Notes: generated by a model from the sequence alone, not told the origin. A stretch of 64,000 nt of DNA from Parafrankia sp. EUN1f (GCF_000177675.1 NZ_ADGX01000003.1:50152-114151); one strand, 5' to 3'. Positions 36,819 through 46,595 are shown, counted from the first letter of the stretch. Translations and numbers: made by a program.

Positions 36819-39497
36819 ATGGACCGCCCAGTGGCCACGACGCCCGACTCCACCGGGCCCACCGCCGCCGGTGGCGGGGCCGAGGAGCCGGACGGGGCGA
36901 CCGGCGGTGATGTCGACGGCGCTGGTGGCGCCGGTGTCGGCGCGGAGCTCTCCGCGCGGGGGCTGAACGCCGCCGAGGTCGCGGAGCGGGTCGCGGACGG
37001 CCGGGTCAACGACGTTCCGGTGCGGTCCAGCCGGTCGGTCGGTGAGATCGTCCGGGCGAACGTCCTCACCCGGATCAACGCGATCATCGGTGTGCTCTTC
37101 GTGTTCATCGCGATCGTGGGCCCGATCCAGGACGCGCTGTTCGGTGGTGTGATCATCGCCAACACGCTGATCGGTGTCATCCAGGAGATCCGCGCCAAGC
37201 GGACCCTGGACCAGCTCGCTGTCGTCGGGGAGGCGCGGCCGCTCGTGCGCCGCGACGGCGTCGCCGCGGAGCTGGCGGCGGCCGAGATCGTGCTCGACGA
37301 CGTGATCGAGCTCGGCCCGGGCGACAAGATCGCGGTAGACGGTCTCGTGCTGGAGGCGGGCAGCCTCGAGGTCGACGAGTCGCTGCTCACCGGTGAGGCG
37401 GACCCCGTCCACAAGCGGCCCGGTGACCAGGTGATGTCCGGCAGCTTCGTGGTGGCGGGCACGGGTGCTTTCCGCGCGACCCGGGTCGGCCGGGCCGCCT
37501 ACGCCGCGCGGCTCGCAGAGGAGGCGAGCCGCTTCACCCTGGTCAACTCCCAGCTCCGCAACGGCATCAACACGATCCTGCGGGTCGTCACCTGGATGAT
37601 CATTCCTACCGGGATCGCGCTGGTCATCAGCCAGATCACGGTGAACGACGACGACCTGGCGGAGGGGATCCGGCGGATGGTCGCCGGGCTCGTCCCGATG
37701 GTGCCCGAGGGGCTCGTCCTGCTCACCTCCGTCGCGTTCGCGGTCGGCGTGGTGCGGCTCGGGCGCCGGCAGTGCCTCGTCCAGGAGCTCCCGGCGATCG
37801 AGGGGCTGGCCCGGGTCGACGTCGTCTGCCTCGACAAGACCGGCACCCTCACCGAGGCGGCGATGGACGTCGCCGAGCTGCGCCTCGTCGACGCCGGCCC
37901 GACGACCTCGGACGCGCCGCTTTCGGACGAGACCGCGCCGGAGGCGCCGACCTCGGATACGCCGACCTCGGAGGCGCCGACCTCGGATACGCCGACCTCG
38001 GATACGCCGACCTCGGACACGCCGACCACGGGCGCCGCGATGACGCGTGCGACGGTCGGCGCCGTGCTCGGCGCGCTCGGCGCCGCGGACAAGCGGCCCA
38101 ACCCGAGCATGCAGGCCATCATCGACTCCTACCCCGCCCAGGATGGCTGGTCCGTCCGCGGCGAGGTGCCGTTCTCCTCGGCGCGCAAGTGGAGCGGCGC
38201 GCTGATCGCCGAACCCACCGGCGCGGTGACCGCCTGGCTCATCGGCGCGCCGGACGTCCTGCTCCCCGCCGGCCACCCGGCGCTGGCCGACGTCGACGAG
38301 TTCGGCGCGCGGGGCCTGCGGGTGCTGCTGCTGGCCCGGTTCGGCGACGACCTCGCCGTGGCGGCCGAGGATCCGGGCGGCGTTCCTGATCACACCACGC
38401 CGGTGGCGCTGGTCGTCATCGCGCAGCGGCTGCGCCCCGAGGCGTCGGACACGCTGCGCTACTTCGCCGAGCAGGGAGTCGCCGCGAAGGTCATCTCGGG
38501 GGACAACGCGCTGTCCGTCGGTGCCGTCGCCCGCACGCTCGGCCTGCCCGGCGCGGACGACCCCGTGGACGCCCGGACCCTTCCCGAGGACCGCGACGCC
38601 CTGGCGGACGTCCTGGAGACCCATTCGATCTTCGGGCGGGTCAGCCCGAACCAGAAGCGCGAGATGGTCGCGGCCCTGCAGTCCCGGGGGCATGCCGTCG
38701 CGATGACCGGTGACGGCGTCAACGACGTGCTGGCGCTCAAGGACGCCGACATCGGCGTGTCGATGGGCTCCGGCAGCCAGGCGACCCGGGCGGTCGCGCA
38801 GATCGTCCTGCTGAACAACAGCTTCGCCACCCTGCCCTCGGTCGTGGGGGAGGGGCGGCGGGTCATCGGCAACATCGAGCGGGTCGCGAACCTCTTCCTG
38901 ACCAAGACGGTCTACTCGGTGCTGCTCGCGATCGTCGTGGTGATCACCCAGGTGCCGTATCCGTTCCTGCCCCGGCATCTGACGCTGCTGGGCTCCCTGA
39001 CGATCGGCATTCCCGCGTTCTTCCTGGCCCTGGCCCCGAACGCGGAACGGGCCCGCCCGGACTTCGTCGGCCGGGTCCTGTCGTTCGCGCTGCCGGCCGG
39101 CATCATCGCCGGGACGGCGACCCTGGTCTCCTACTTCGTCGGCCGTTCGATCTACGACGGCCTGGACGCCGAGACGTCCATGGCGACCCTGACGCTGTTC
39201 CTGGTGGCGCTGTGGGCGCTGGCGATCGTGGCTCGTCCGTACACGTGGTGGCGGATCCTGCTGGTCGCCGTGATGGCGCTGGCGTTCGCGCTGGTGCTGG
39301 TGGTGCCGTTCGGCCAGGAGTTCTTCCAGCTGTCGCTGGTGGGCACCACCGGGCCGTGGACGGGCGTGGCGATCGCCGCCGGGGCCGGGCTGCTCCTGGA
39401 GATTGCCTGGATCTTCATCCGCCGCCGTCTCGACCGCGCCGCCGCCGGCGAGGCCGCCGGCCACAAGCCCGCCGCACACCAGGGCGCGGCGCACTAG
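36819..39497 (+). CDS. P-type cation ATPase, CtpE-like
   Basis: This 892-aa membrane pump has the actuator TGE near residue 191, the phosphorylation motif DKTGTLT near 339, FSSARKWSGALI for nucleotide binding, and TGDGVNDVLALKDADIG near 630. PMVPEGLVLLTSVAFAVG in TM4 is characteristic of the mycobacterial CtpE group, which takes up calcium (established for M. smegmatis CtpE). Five 15-bp repeats insert a Thr-Ser-Asp-Thr-Pro run just after the phosphorylation site, in a surface loop. The N-terminal 45 residues are Gly/Ala-rich. The ion here is inferred to be Ca2+. Confidence 0.9.
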   Translation: MDRPVATTPDSTGPTAAGGGAEEPDGATGGDVDGAGGAGVGAELSARGLNAAEVAERVADGRVNDVPVRSSRSVGEIVRANVLTRINAIIGVLFVFIAIVGPIQDALFGGVIIANTLIGVIQEIRAKRTLDQLAVVGEARPLVRRDGVAAELAAAEIVLDDVIELGPGDKIAVDGLVLEAGSLEVDESLLTGEADPVHKRPGDQVMSGSFVVAGTGAFRATRVGRAAYAARLAEEASRFTLVNSQLRNGINTILRVVTWMIIPTGIALVISQITVNDDDLAEGIRRMVAGLVPMVPEGLVLLTSVAFAVGVVRLGRRQCLVQELPAIEGLARVDVVCLDKTGTLTEAAMDVAELRLVDAGPTTSDAPLSDETAPEAPTSDTPTSEAPTSDTPTSDTPTSDTPTTGAAMTRATVGAVLGALGAADKRPNPSMQAIIDSYPAQDGWSVRGEVPFSSARKWSGALIAEPTGAVTAWLIGAPDVLLPAGHPALADVDEFGARGLRVLLLARFGDDLAVAAEDPGGVPDHTTPVALVVIAQRLRPEASDTLRYFAEQGVAAKVISGDNALSVGAVARTLGLPGADDPVDARTLPEDRDALADVLETHSIFGRVSPNQKREMVAALQSRGHAVAMTGDGVNDVLALKDADIGVSMGSGSQATRAVAQIVLLNNSFATLPSVVGEGRRVIGNIERVANLFLTKTVYSVLLAIVVVITQVPYPFLPRHLTLLGSLTIGIPAFFLALAPNAERARPDFVGRVLSFALPAGIIAGTATLVSYFVGRSIYDGLDAETSMATLTLFLVALWALAIVARPYTWWRILLVAVMALAFALVLVVPFGQEFFQLSLVGTTGPWTGVAIAAGAGLLLEIAWIFIRRRLDRAAAGEAAGHKPAAHQGAAH
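37947..38021 (+). repeat. 15-bp coding tandem repeat in the P-type ATPase
   Basis: Five copies of CCGACCTCGGATACG with few changes encode PTSDT/PTSEA. They remain in frame. Confidence 0.85.
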
Positions 39498-39592
39498 CCC
39501 GAGGCAACCCGTCGGTGGGACAACGGCCGTCCGGCTGCGTCCGCGGGCTGCCGCCGTGACTGGCGTTGCGCTGTGGCTGTGGCTGCTGCCGG

Positions 39593-39644
39593 GCAAGAGT
39601 TGAGGATCGTGGTCGTTTCGGTGACCGGATACCTCAACTCTTGC
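39593..39644. repeat. Dispersed palindromic element, copy C
   Basis: GCAAGAGTTGAGGAT and ATACCTCAACTCTTGC form the arms. The centre GGTCGTTTCGGTGACC resembles copy B (GTTCCGGTGACC). It lies between two convergent genes. A further half-like block, GTCCTCAACTCTTC, ends at 39726 inside the next gene's 3' end. Confidence 0.7.
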
Positions 39645-39716
39645 GGATCGCCGAGCGACTCTTCGCCCTTTTTGCCGCTCTTGAGATGAATTGCTTGAAC
39701 GGCGCGACGGAAGTCC

Positions 39717-41285
39717 TCAACTCTTCGGCGTGCGGTAGATCCCGGTGTGCTCGGCGGTGGCGATCGTCTCCTGCTGCGTGCCGGACGGAACGTAATGGGT
39801 GATCTCCTGGCCGAAGGCGGCGTTGAGCAGCCAGTCGGTCGCCACCCGAAGCCGGTTCGCGGTCGCCGGGAGTGACGCGAGATGGTAACCGCGGGTCAGC
39901 AGGGCCGCGGGCGGCCCGCTCAGCGTGACACCGAAGGGGTTCGCCACCGCGTCACGGCCGCCGAGATCCACGACGAAGCCCAGGTCACGATGCCGGTAGG
40001 GGCGGGGCGTCCCGACGCCGAGCGACGCCGCGACGTTGCGTGCCGCCGCCGCGCCCTGGCGGACGGCGTGCTGGGCGGTCTGACCGGCGGGCGCGCCGCC
40101 GCGGGCCGAGTCCGGCACCGCGGCGATGTCACCGAGGGCGAAGACATCCTCGACCGACGGCACCCGGAAGAACTCGTCGGTCACGATCCGGCCGTGCTCG
40201 GTCGGCAGGCCGAGCGCCGCGGCGAGCGGGCTGGCGCGCACGCCCGCGCACCAGACGACGGTGTGGGTCGCCACCCGGGTGTGCCGGCGGACGCTCGACC
40301 CGCCCTCGGCGAGGGTGACCGAGTCCGGGCCGATCCGCACGGCCGACGTGCCCAGGCGCAGCTCGATCCCGCGCCGGGACAGCACCCGTGCCGCACGCCG
40401 ACCGAGTGCCGGGGCGAGATCGTGCAGCAGGCGGGGGGAGTGGTCCACCAGCAGCCAGCGGACGTCCGCCGGCCGCAGGCGTCGGTAGGCCGTCGCGGCT
40501 CGTCGGGTGAACGCCGCCATCTGCGCGGCCAGCTCCGTGCCGGTGTAGCCGCCGCCGACCACGACGAAGGTGCACAGCGCGCCGCGCCGGCGCGGGTCGT
40601 CGGTGGCGTCGGCGAGCTCCAGCCGGGACAACACGTGATCACGCAGCGCCACGGCCTCGTCGAGGTTCTTCAGGCCCAGGGCATGCTCGGCGAGCCCTGG
40701 AACGTCCGGTGTCGCCGTCACTGAACCGGCGGCGATGACCAGCCGGTCCCAGGCGATCGCCCGGGTCGACCCGTCGGCGGCACGTACGGTCACCGTCCGC
40801 CGGCCGACGTTGGCCGCTGTCGCAGCCGGGGCTGCCACCGCGGCCGGGGCTGCGAGGCCAGCCGGGGCTGCGAGGCCGCCAGCCGGGGTCTGCGCATCCG
40901 CCGGCGCTGCCAGGTCGGCCGCGACCGCGTCACCGAGGCACAGCAGGGTCCGCCGCAGCACGGCGGGCAGCGACACGGCCAGATGACGGGGCTCGACCGT
41001 GCTGGCACAGACCTGCGGTACCAGCGAGGTGTACAGCAGGTGATCCACCGGCGAGACCACGATCAGCTCGGCCCGGTCGGCGGGCAGCAGCAACTCGAGC
41101 CGGCGCAGCAGGCGCAGCCCGGCGAAACCACCGCCGAGCACGACCACCCGCGGCCTGGCCACCTGCTCCCGCCCGCGGGCCACCGGCCAGGTGGGCGTCG
41201 GGGCAGTGGACGCCCGAACGGTGGAGGACGCCCGAACGGTGGCGGTCGTCGGGACCTCCCGCGTGCCCGGGACCGACCTGACCAC
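39717..41285 (-). CDS. Type II NADH dehydrogenase-like flavoprotein
   Basis: A GTG at 41283-41285 follows GAGGGGG and gives about 522 aa. It has a FAD-binding VVLGGGFAGLRLLRRLE near residue 45, LVIAAGSV, NAD-binding FVVVGGGYTGTELAAQMA near 243 and FALGDIAAVPD near 380. It passes electrons from NADH to quinone at the membrane face without pumping protons (family knowledge). An Ala/Pro-rich repeat (AAPAGLAAPAAVAAPAA) lies in the substrate-domain region near residue 130. The gene is divergent from the polyamine gene, with starts only ~20 bases apart. Confidence 0.88.
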   Translation of the reverse strand: MVRSVPGTREVPTTATVRASSTVRASTAPTPTWPVARGREQVARPRVVVLGGGFAGLRLLRRLELLLPADRAELIVVSPVDHLLYTSLVPQVCASTVEPRHLAVSLPAVLRRTLLCLGDAVAADLAAPADAQTPAGGLAAPAGLAAPAAVAAPAATAANVGRRTVTVRAADGSTRAIAWDRLVIAAGSVTATPDVPGLAEHALGLKNLDEAVALRDHVLSRLELADATDDPRRRGALCTFVVVGGGYTGTELAAQMAAFTRRAATAYRRLRPADVRWLLVDHSPRLLHDLAPALGRRAARVLSRRGIELRLGTSAVRIGPDSVTLAEGGSSVRRHTRVATHTVVWCAGVRASPLAAALGLPTEHGRIVTDEFFRVPSVEDVFALGDIAAVPDSARGGAPAGQTAQHAVRQGAAAARNVAASLGVGTPRPYRHRDLGFVVDLGGRDAVANPFGVTLSGPPAALLTRGYHLASLPATANRLRVATDWLLNAAFGQEITHYVPSGTQQETIATAEHTGIYRTPKS

Positions 41286-41304
41286 GGTTGCCCCCTCGAA
41301 TGAT

Positions 41305-43128
41305 ATGACTGTCGACATGACCGGCGAAAAGTCCACGGTGGATGCTGTCGCGGCCTTTGTCGGCGGCTTCGGTGTGCGTTCGCGACCGCTCCGCGAAATT
41401 CTCTCGCTGTTGACCCGGGGCAGCCAGCCGATCGAGGCGCTCATCGCCCTGACGGCAACCCCGCGAAGGGCCGTGGAGGACCTTCTGCGCAGTATTGGGG
41501 GTGACCTCGAAGAAAGTCCCGAAGGGCTGCGCATCCGACCGGATCTCACTGCCCGGTACCGCGAATTCTTCGGGTTGGATGAGCTGACCGCGCCAGCCGA
41601 CGATCATCGGGTCGGCGCCGCGCGGGCCGCGGGCCTCGGCCCCGCCGAAGGCTTCGACGCCACCGAGAGCGCCGGCCCCGCCGCGGATCCCGAGTCCGCC
41701 GCTCGGGTGCGGGCGCTGGCCGCGCTGATCGAGGGAGCGCCCGCTCCCCGCCGTGACCTCGACCATGTCGCCGCCACCGCACCGACACTGGCTCGCCGCG
41801 CGAGCTGGCTGTGCTCCACCTACGATCTCGCCGGTCGGCGGGTGCTGTTCGTCGGCGACCATGATCTGACCTCGGTCGCGCTGGCCCGGGCCTGCCCGCT
41901 GGCCGACATCACCGTGGTCGACCTCGACGAACGGACCCTCGCGTACATCGACGCGACAGCCCGTTCGGAAGGTCTCCCGATCCGTACCCTTTTTGGTGAC
42001 CTGCGATTCATGCTCCCGCCCGCGGCACGGGAATGGGCGGATCTCGTCTTCACCGACCCTCCGTACACGCCGGACGGTGTCGGGCTGTTTCTGGGGCGCG
42101 GCCTTTCGGGTCTGCGGGACAAGGTGAACGGCGCGGTGGTCGTCGCCTACGGGCACAGCCGCCTCCATCCCATGCTGGGATTTCAGGTCCAGCAGTCCGC
42201 GCAGCAGCTCGGCGTTGTTTTCGAGACAATTCTCCCGGCCTTCAACCGCTACCACGGGGCGCAGGCGGTGGGCAGTGCGAGTGACCTGTACGTGTGCGCG
42301 CCGACCAGCCGGACCTGGAAGGTCCTCGACCGGGTGTCCGAAGGTTTCGGGACCCGCATCTACACCCACGGCCGCCAGTCGGTGGAAAGCGCCACCGGCG
42401 CGGACCGGGCCGCTGAGAACGGCAGTTCCGCGGCGACCCGGCCCTTGGCTCCGTCCGCTCCGTCCGCATCACCTGCTGCACCCGCTTCGCCGCCTGCGAC
42501 GGTATCCAGGCCGGCCACGGTGATCGGCGAGATGGCCGGGCCGCCGGGAGCCCGCCGGCTGGGGCTACGGGTGCTTTTCACCGGTTCGGACTATCTGCGT
42601 GATCTCGACGCCGATGCGGCCTTCGAGGTCGACCTCACCGCGGATCCCGGGCCGTTGCTCCTGCGTGGTCTGCTGGCCGTCACCGGGACGCACGCCCGCT
42701 TCCTGGTGTCGGCGGACCATCCGGATGTCTCCACCCCGGCCGCCCGCGCCCAGCTCACGGATCTGCTGGCCTCGAAGTACCGGCTGAGCTTCCCGCCGTC
42801 GCCGTCCCCGGGCGGTGCGCGGCACGTGACCGTTGAGGCGGCGTTGATCGGCGCGGAGGGGGCCGCCAGCGCCGATCTCCTCGCCCGGTGGTTGCTGGAA
42901 CGCGCCCACGGCCGGATCGGGAACGTCCTGCGCGAAGGTGTCATCCGCGTCGCGGCGCGGGAGGGGCGAGCACTGTCGAAGAACGAGGCCCGGGCCGTCG
43001 TCCGCGCCCTGGTAGGCGAGGCCGAGCAGGACGTCCTGACGTTGGCCCTGGTGGAGACGCCGCGGGGGCGGCTGGAACGCCTGCTGGGCGCGCTGCGGGC
43101 CGCGCCGGCCGGGTTCGGCGTGGCCTGA
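41305..43128 (+). CDS. BpsA-like bis-aminopropyl polyamine synthase with extra C-terminal domain
   Basis: This protein of about 607 aa starts at ATG 41305 or 41317. Neither has a ribosome site. Residues ~20-95 form a winged-helix start (REILSLLTRGSQPIEALIALTATPR). Residues ~170-365 match the branched-chain polyamine synthase core: LFVGDHDLTSVAL, VVDLDERTLAYID, FGDLRFMLP, VFTDPPYTPDGVGLFLGRGL and AYGHSR. Archaeal BpsA adds two aminopropyl groups to spermidine. After an Ala/Pro linker a separate ~190-residue C-terminal region follows (LGLRVLFTGSDYLRDLDAD ... LLARWLLERAHGRIGNVLREG) that I do not recognise. The product in this organism is unknown. Confidence 0.8.
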   Translation: MTVDMTGEKSTVDAVAAFVGGFGVRSRPLREILSLLTRGSQPIEALIALTATPRRAVEDLLRSIGGDLEESPEGLRIRPDLTARYREFFGLDELTAPADDHRVGAARAAGLGPAEGFDATESAGPAADPESAARVRALAALIEGAPAPRRDLDHVAATAPTLARRASWLCSTYDLAGRRVLFVGDHDLTSVALARACPLADITVVDLDERTLAYIDATARSEGLPIRTLFGDLRFMLPPAAREWADLVFTDPPYTPDGVGLFLGRGLSGLRDKVNGAVVVAYGHSRLHPMLGFQVQQSAQQLGVVFETILPAFNRYHGAQAVGSASDLYVCAPTSRTWKVLDRVSEGFGTRIYTHGRQSVESATGADRAAENGSSAATRPLAPSAPSASPAAPASPPATVSRPATVIGEMAGPPGARRLGLRVLFTGSDYLRDLDADAAFEVDLTADPGPLLLRGLLAVTGTHARFLVSADHPDVSTPAARAQLTDLLASKYRLSFPPSPSPGGARHVTVEAALIGAEGAASADLLARWLLERAHGRIGNVLREGVIRVAAREGRALSKNEARAVVRALVGEAEQDVLTLALVETPRGRLERLLGALRAAPAGFGVA

Positions 43129-43182
43129 GGGGCTCGTCGGGCCGCCGGCGGCGCGGGGGCCCGGCAGTCGTGCCGTCCGTCC

Positions 43183-43199
43183 TTCTACCGCTGGTAGAA
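43183..43199. promoter_or_regulatory. Candidate operator of the copC operon
   Basis: TTCTACC-GCT-GGTAGAA is a perfect 7-3-7 inverted repeat just before the -10-like hexamer TAGACT (43202-43207). That hexamer is seven bases from the copC GTG, so the start may be leaderless. A copper-responsive repressor is the natural candidate. Confidence 0.6.
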
Positions 43200-43214
43200 C
43201 GTAGACTCTGCCCG

Positions 43215-43847
43215 GTGCAACGAGGATCGTTCGCCCCGGCTTCCCGCCCGGCACCCGCGGCACTGACCGCGCTGCTCCTGCTGGTCCTCGCCCTGCTCGC
43301 GGCGCCTCGCGCCGCGTGGGCGCACTCGACGGTGCTGCGCACGGAGCCAGGCGACGGCTCCACCGTCAACGCACCACCGGACCGGATCTCCCTGGTCTTC
43401 AACGAACCCGTCTGGACGGACTACGCGACGATCGTGGTGACCGGCAGCGACGGCCGGACCCTGCAGACCGGCCCCCCGCAGGTCATCGAGACAACCCTGA
43501 CGGTGCCGCTGCGCGGCGCCACACCCGGCGAGTACCACGTAACGTGGCGCGTGGTCTCCGCCGACGGTCACCCGATCACCGGCGAGTTCTCCTTCACGGC
43601 CACCGCCGCGGGCCCGGCCGCGAGCACGACCGCGACGGCGACCGCAGGGCCGGCCACGAACGCACCGGCCTCCGCGTCCGCACCCGCGTCGACGTCGGTG
43701 GCCGCGGGGGCGGCCGCCACGACACCGCCGGCGCAACCGGCTCCCCCGAAGGAGGGCGAGGACTGGTGGATCATCGGCCTCCTCATCGCCGCACTGGTCG
43801 CCCTGGGCAGTGCGTACGTGGTGTTCCGGCGACGGAAGCGGGAGTAG
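43215..43847 (+). CDS. copC: CopC-domain copper-binding protein
   Basis: This 210-aa exported protein has a signal peptide ending AAPRAAWA, then AHSTVLRTEPGDGSTVN. The histidine exposed at the mature N-terminus is a CopC copper ligand. ADGHPITGEFSF supplies the second histidine. An Ala/Pro/Thr linker and a C-terminal membrane helix (WWIIGLLIAALVALGSAYVVF) followed by RRRKRE anchor it. It hands copper to CopD-like membrane proteins (family knowledge). The CopD-CtaG gene begins five bases after its stop. The GTG start has no ribosome site and is consistent with a leaderless mRNA. Confidence 0.9.
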   Translation: MQRGSFAPASRPAPAALTALLLLVLALLAAPRAAWAHSTVLRTEPGDGSTVNAPPDRISLVFNEPVWTDYATIVVTGSDGRTLQTGPPQVIETTLTVPLRGATPGEYHVTWRVVSADGHPITGEFSFTATAAGPAASTTATATAGPATNAPASASAPASTSVAAGAAATTPPAQPAPPKEGEDWWIIGLLIAALVALGSAYVVFRRRKRE

Positions 43848-43851
43848 CCCG

Positions 43852-46053
43852 GTGACCGCTCCGCTGCTCGCCCTGGGCGCCCTGCTCGCGCTGATCGCGG
43901 TCCTGGTGACGGTCGCCACCAATCCCGCGGTGGCGACCCTGCCCGGTCTGCCGGACGCCGGCTCGCTCACCCACTGGGGCCTGCCGCTCTCCCGGGTCGT
44001 GGGGGAGATCGCCTCGGTCGGGGTGGTCGGCTGGCTGCTGGCCGCGGCGGTCCTCATCCCGTCCAGGGACGGGCGGCTCGGCGCCGCCGCCCGCGGGCAT
44101 GCCCGCGCCGCAGCCCTCGCCGCCGCGGTCTGGCTGGCCGCGACGCTCGCGGAGCTCGTCTTCACCGCCTCCGACATCTCCGCCCGCCCGGCCGGCGACG
44201 TCCTCGACCCGTCCGCGCTGCGCTCGTTCGTGAGCGCGACGTCGCAGGGCAAGGCCCTGGTCGGCGTGGCCGCGGGCGCGCTGGTCATCGTGCTGATCGC
44301 GCCGACGCTGATGTCGACGGTGGCCGCCGGCTGGCTGCTGGCGCTGGCCGGCGTCGCGCTGCTCCCGCCGGTCTTCACCGGCCACGCCGCCGGGTCGTCG
44401 CAGCACGCGCTGGCCGTCGTCGCGCTCGGCGTGCACATCCTGGCGGCGGTCGTCTGGCTGGGCGGCCTGCTCGCGCTGCTGACCATGCGAACTGTGGCGG
44501 ACGCCCCGTTCACCGCCGCCCTGCGCCGCTACTCCCGGGTCGCAGCCGGCGCCGCCGCGTTCACCGCCGTCGGCGGGATCGCCAGCGCCGCGGTCCGCCT
44601 CGGCGGCTTCGGCCCGCTGTTCGACGACCGGTACGGCCTGATGGTCCTCGGCAAGGTTGCCGGCCTGCTGGCCGCGGTGGCCCTCGGCGGCCTGACCCGC
44701 CGCCGGATCATCGCTACCGCGGCCATCGCCGACGCCGGCGGCGAGGCCACCGCCGAGGCCGGGAGCGCAGGCGCGGCCGGCAGCGAAACCGAAGCCAAAG
44801 CCGGGGCCGCAGCCGAGGCCAGCACCGCAGCCGCGGCCGGGACCGGGGCCAAAGCCGCGGCCGCGGCCGGGGCCGGCGGCGCCCGGCGTCAGCTGTTCCG
44901 CCGGCTCGCGCTGATCGAGAGCTGCGTCCTGGCGGCGACGTTCGGCCTGGCCGCCGCACTCTCCCGGACGTCGACCCCGGTCGACGACGCGGCCGTGCCG
45001 AAGGACGCCACCGAGGCGCTGCTGGGCTACCCGATGCCGCCGGCGCCGACCCCGTGGCGGCTGCTGGCCGACTGGCGTCCAGACTGGGTGTTCATCGGGC
45101 TGTGCGTGCTCGCCGCCGGGCTCTACATCGCCGGCGTGATCCGGCTGACGCGCCGGGGTGACCGGTGGCCGGTCGGGCGAACCGTCGGGTTCCTCGGTGG
45201 GCTCCTCCTGGTCGTCGCCGTGACGTCCGGCGGCCTCGGGCGCTACGGGCCGGTGCTGCTCAGCGTGCACATGGCCCAGCACATGATCCTCACCATGCTG
45301 GCGCCGATCCCGCTGGTTCTCGGCGCGCCGATCACGCTCGCGCTGCGGGCGCTGCGGACCGCGCCCGCGCCCTACCGCAGCGGGCCGCGGGAATGGCTGG
45401 TCGCCGCCCTGCATTCCTGGCCCGCGCGGATCGTGACCCATCCGCTGTTCGTCACGGCGAACTTCGCCGGCAGCCTTTACGTGATCTACCTGAGCTCGTT
45501 GCTCAGTGACCTGATGAACAACCACCTCGGCCACCTCTTCATGAACGCCCATTTCCTCATGACGGGCTTCTACTTCTTCGAGGTGCTGATCGGCGTCGAC
45601 CCGCTGCCGAAACGCCCACCGCATCCCGGTCGGGTGCTCATGCTGGTCGCGGTCATCCCGTTCCACGCCTTTCTTGGGCTGACCATGATGAGCACGACGA
45701 CGGTGCTGGGCAGCGGCTGGTACGACGTCCTCGTCCGGCCGTGGGGCGACAGCCCGCTGGACGACCAGGGCACGGCCGGTGGCATCGCCTGGTCGTTCGG
45801 CGAGGTCCCGACCCTGATCGTGATGCTCGTGCTCGCGGTGCAGTGGGCCCGCACGGACGAACGCCGCGCCCGCAACCGCGAGCGGCGGGTCGACACGCTG
45901 GGGGTCGACGAGCAGCTCGACGCCTACAACGCCTACCTCGCACGACTCAACGGGGTGAAATCGGCACCGGTCACCACCGCCACCGTCACCGCCGAGCCGC
46001 CGCAGCCACGGCTGGGAGACAGGCCGACGTCCACCGAGGGCACATCGTCGTAG
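43852..46053 (+). CDS. CopD-CtaG fusion (copper import/oxidase assembly)
   Basis: This 733-aa membrane protein joins a CopD-like copper-transport half (residues ~1-300) to a caa3-type CtaG half (~390-690). CopD features include GHAAGSSQHALAVVALGVHI, and CtaG features include SVHMAQHMILTMLAPIPLVLGAP and HLFMNAHFLMTGFYFFEVLIG with conserved histidines. The two halves are separated by an Ala/Glu/Gly repeat linker (residues ~300-345). Such fusions deliver copper to cytochrome c oxidase in actinobacteria (family knowledge). It is tightly linked to copC. The cytoplasmic tail ends in a low-complexity Thr/Pro region. Confidence 0.92.
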   Translation: MTAPLLALGALLALIAVLVTVATNPAVATLPGLPDAGSLTHWGLPLSRVVGEIASVGVVGWLLAAAVLIPSRDGRLGAAARGHARAAALAAAVWLAATLAELVFTASDISARPAGDVLDPSALRSFVSATSQGKALVGVAAGALVIVLIAPTLMSTVAAGWLLALAGVALLPPVFTGHAAGSSQHALAVVALGVHILAAVVWLGGLLALLTMRTVADAPFTAALRRYSRVAAGAAAFTAVGGIASAAVRLGGFGPLFDDRYGLMVLGKVAGLLAAVALGGLTRRRIIATAAIADAGGEATAEAGSAGAAGSETEAKAGAAAEASTAAAAGTGAKAAAAAGAGGARRQLFRRLALIESCVLAATFGLAAALSRTSTPVDDAAVPKDATEALLGYPMPPAPTPWRLLADWRPDWVFIGLCVLAAGLYIAGVIRLTRRGDRWPVGRTVGFLGGLLLVVAVTSGGLGRYGPVLLSVHMAQHMILTMLAPIPLVLGAPITLALRALRTAPAPYRSGPREWLVAALHSWPARIVTHPLFVTANFAGSLYVIYLSSLLSDLMNNHLGHLFMNAHFLMTGFYFFEVLIGVDPLPKRPPHPGRVLMLVAVIPFHAFLGLTMMSTTTVLGSGWYDVLVRPWGDSPLDDQGTAGGIAWSFGEVPTLIVMLVLAVQWARTDERRARNRERRVDTLGVDEQLDAYNAYLARLNGVKSAPVTTATVTAEPPQPRLGDRPTSTEGTSS

Positions 46054-46139
46054 TCAGCGCTCCGCGCCGAAAGTCCCGGAGCGCGATCTTCCCCGGTCCT
46101 CTCGGGCGTTCAGCGTGAAATCAACAGTACGGTCCTGAC

Positions 46140-46595
46140 GATTCGCCGTGGCCGGAGCGCTTCTCGGCCCCCCGATGGTTCGCCGCGGCCGGGGGGTGGG
46201 CCAATCCCGAGGCCGCGGACCGGTTCGCCCGCTATGCCGGGCGGGTCACCCGCCACATCGGTGATCTGGTGCCGTGGGTGTGCACCATGCGCCGGATGGT
46301 GAGTCACGTGCGCAGGCCGTGCGGCAGACATCCGAACTCGACTGGCTCGAGGTATCGCGCGACGACGACTTCGTAGGGGACCAGACCTACACCCGAGAGC
46401 GGGTGGGACCGAGCGGGCTGCTCCCGCCGCCGGAGGAAGCGGCCACTACGCAGACCGGCTGGGAGGTCTACCCGCCGGCCCTGGGACACACCGTCCGGCT
46501 CGCGGCCGAGCACGCCCGGGTGCCGATCCTGGTCACCGAGAACGGCATGGCGACCGACGACGACGCACGGATCGCCGTCGGCGTGCAGGAGAGCC
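46140..46595 (+). pseudogene. GH1 beta-glucosidase remnant
   Basis: Two pieces of a family-1 glycosidase lie in different frames. From 46161 FSAPRWFAAAGGWANPEAAD ... DLVPWVCTM matches the stretch before the acid/base NEP motif, which itself is lost. From ~46340 ELDWLEVSRDDDFVGDQTYTR ... TQTGWEVYPPALGHTVRLA and PILVTENGMATDDDARI match the C-terminal part with the nucleophile ENG. The middle (~150-200 residues), N-terminus and C-terminus are missing. Adjacent gal genes suggest a decayed galactoside or glucoside utilisation locus. Confidence 0.8.

Noticed and set aside
36780..39596. 938-codon minus-strand frame opposite the P-type ATPase
   Set aside because: A composition artefact of high G+C. 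The plus-strand ATPase has all catalytic motifs.
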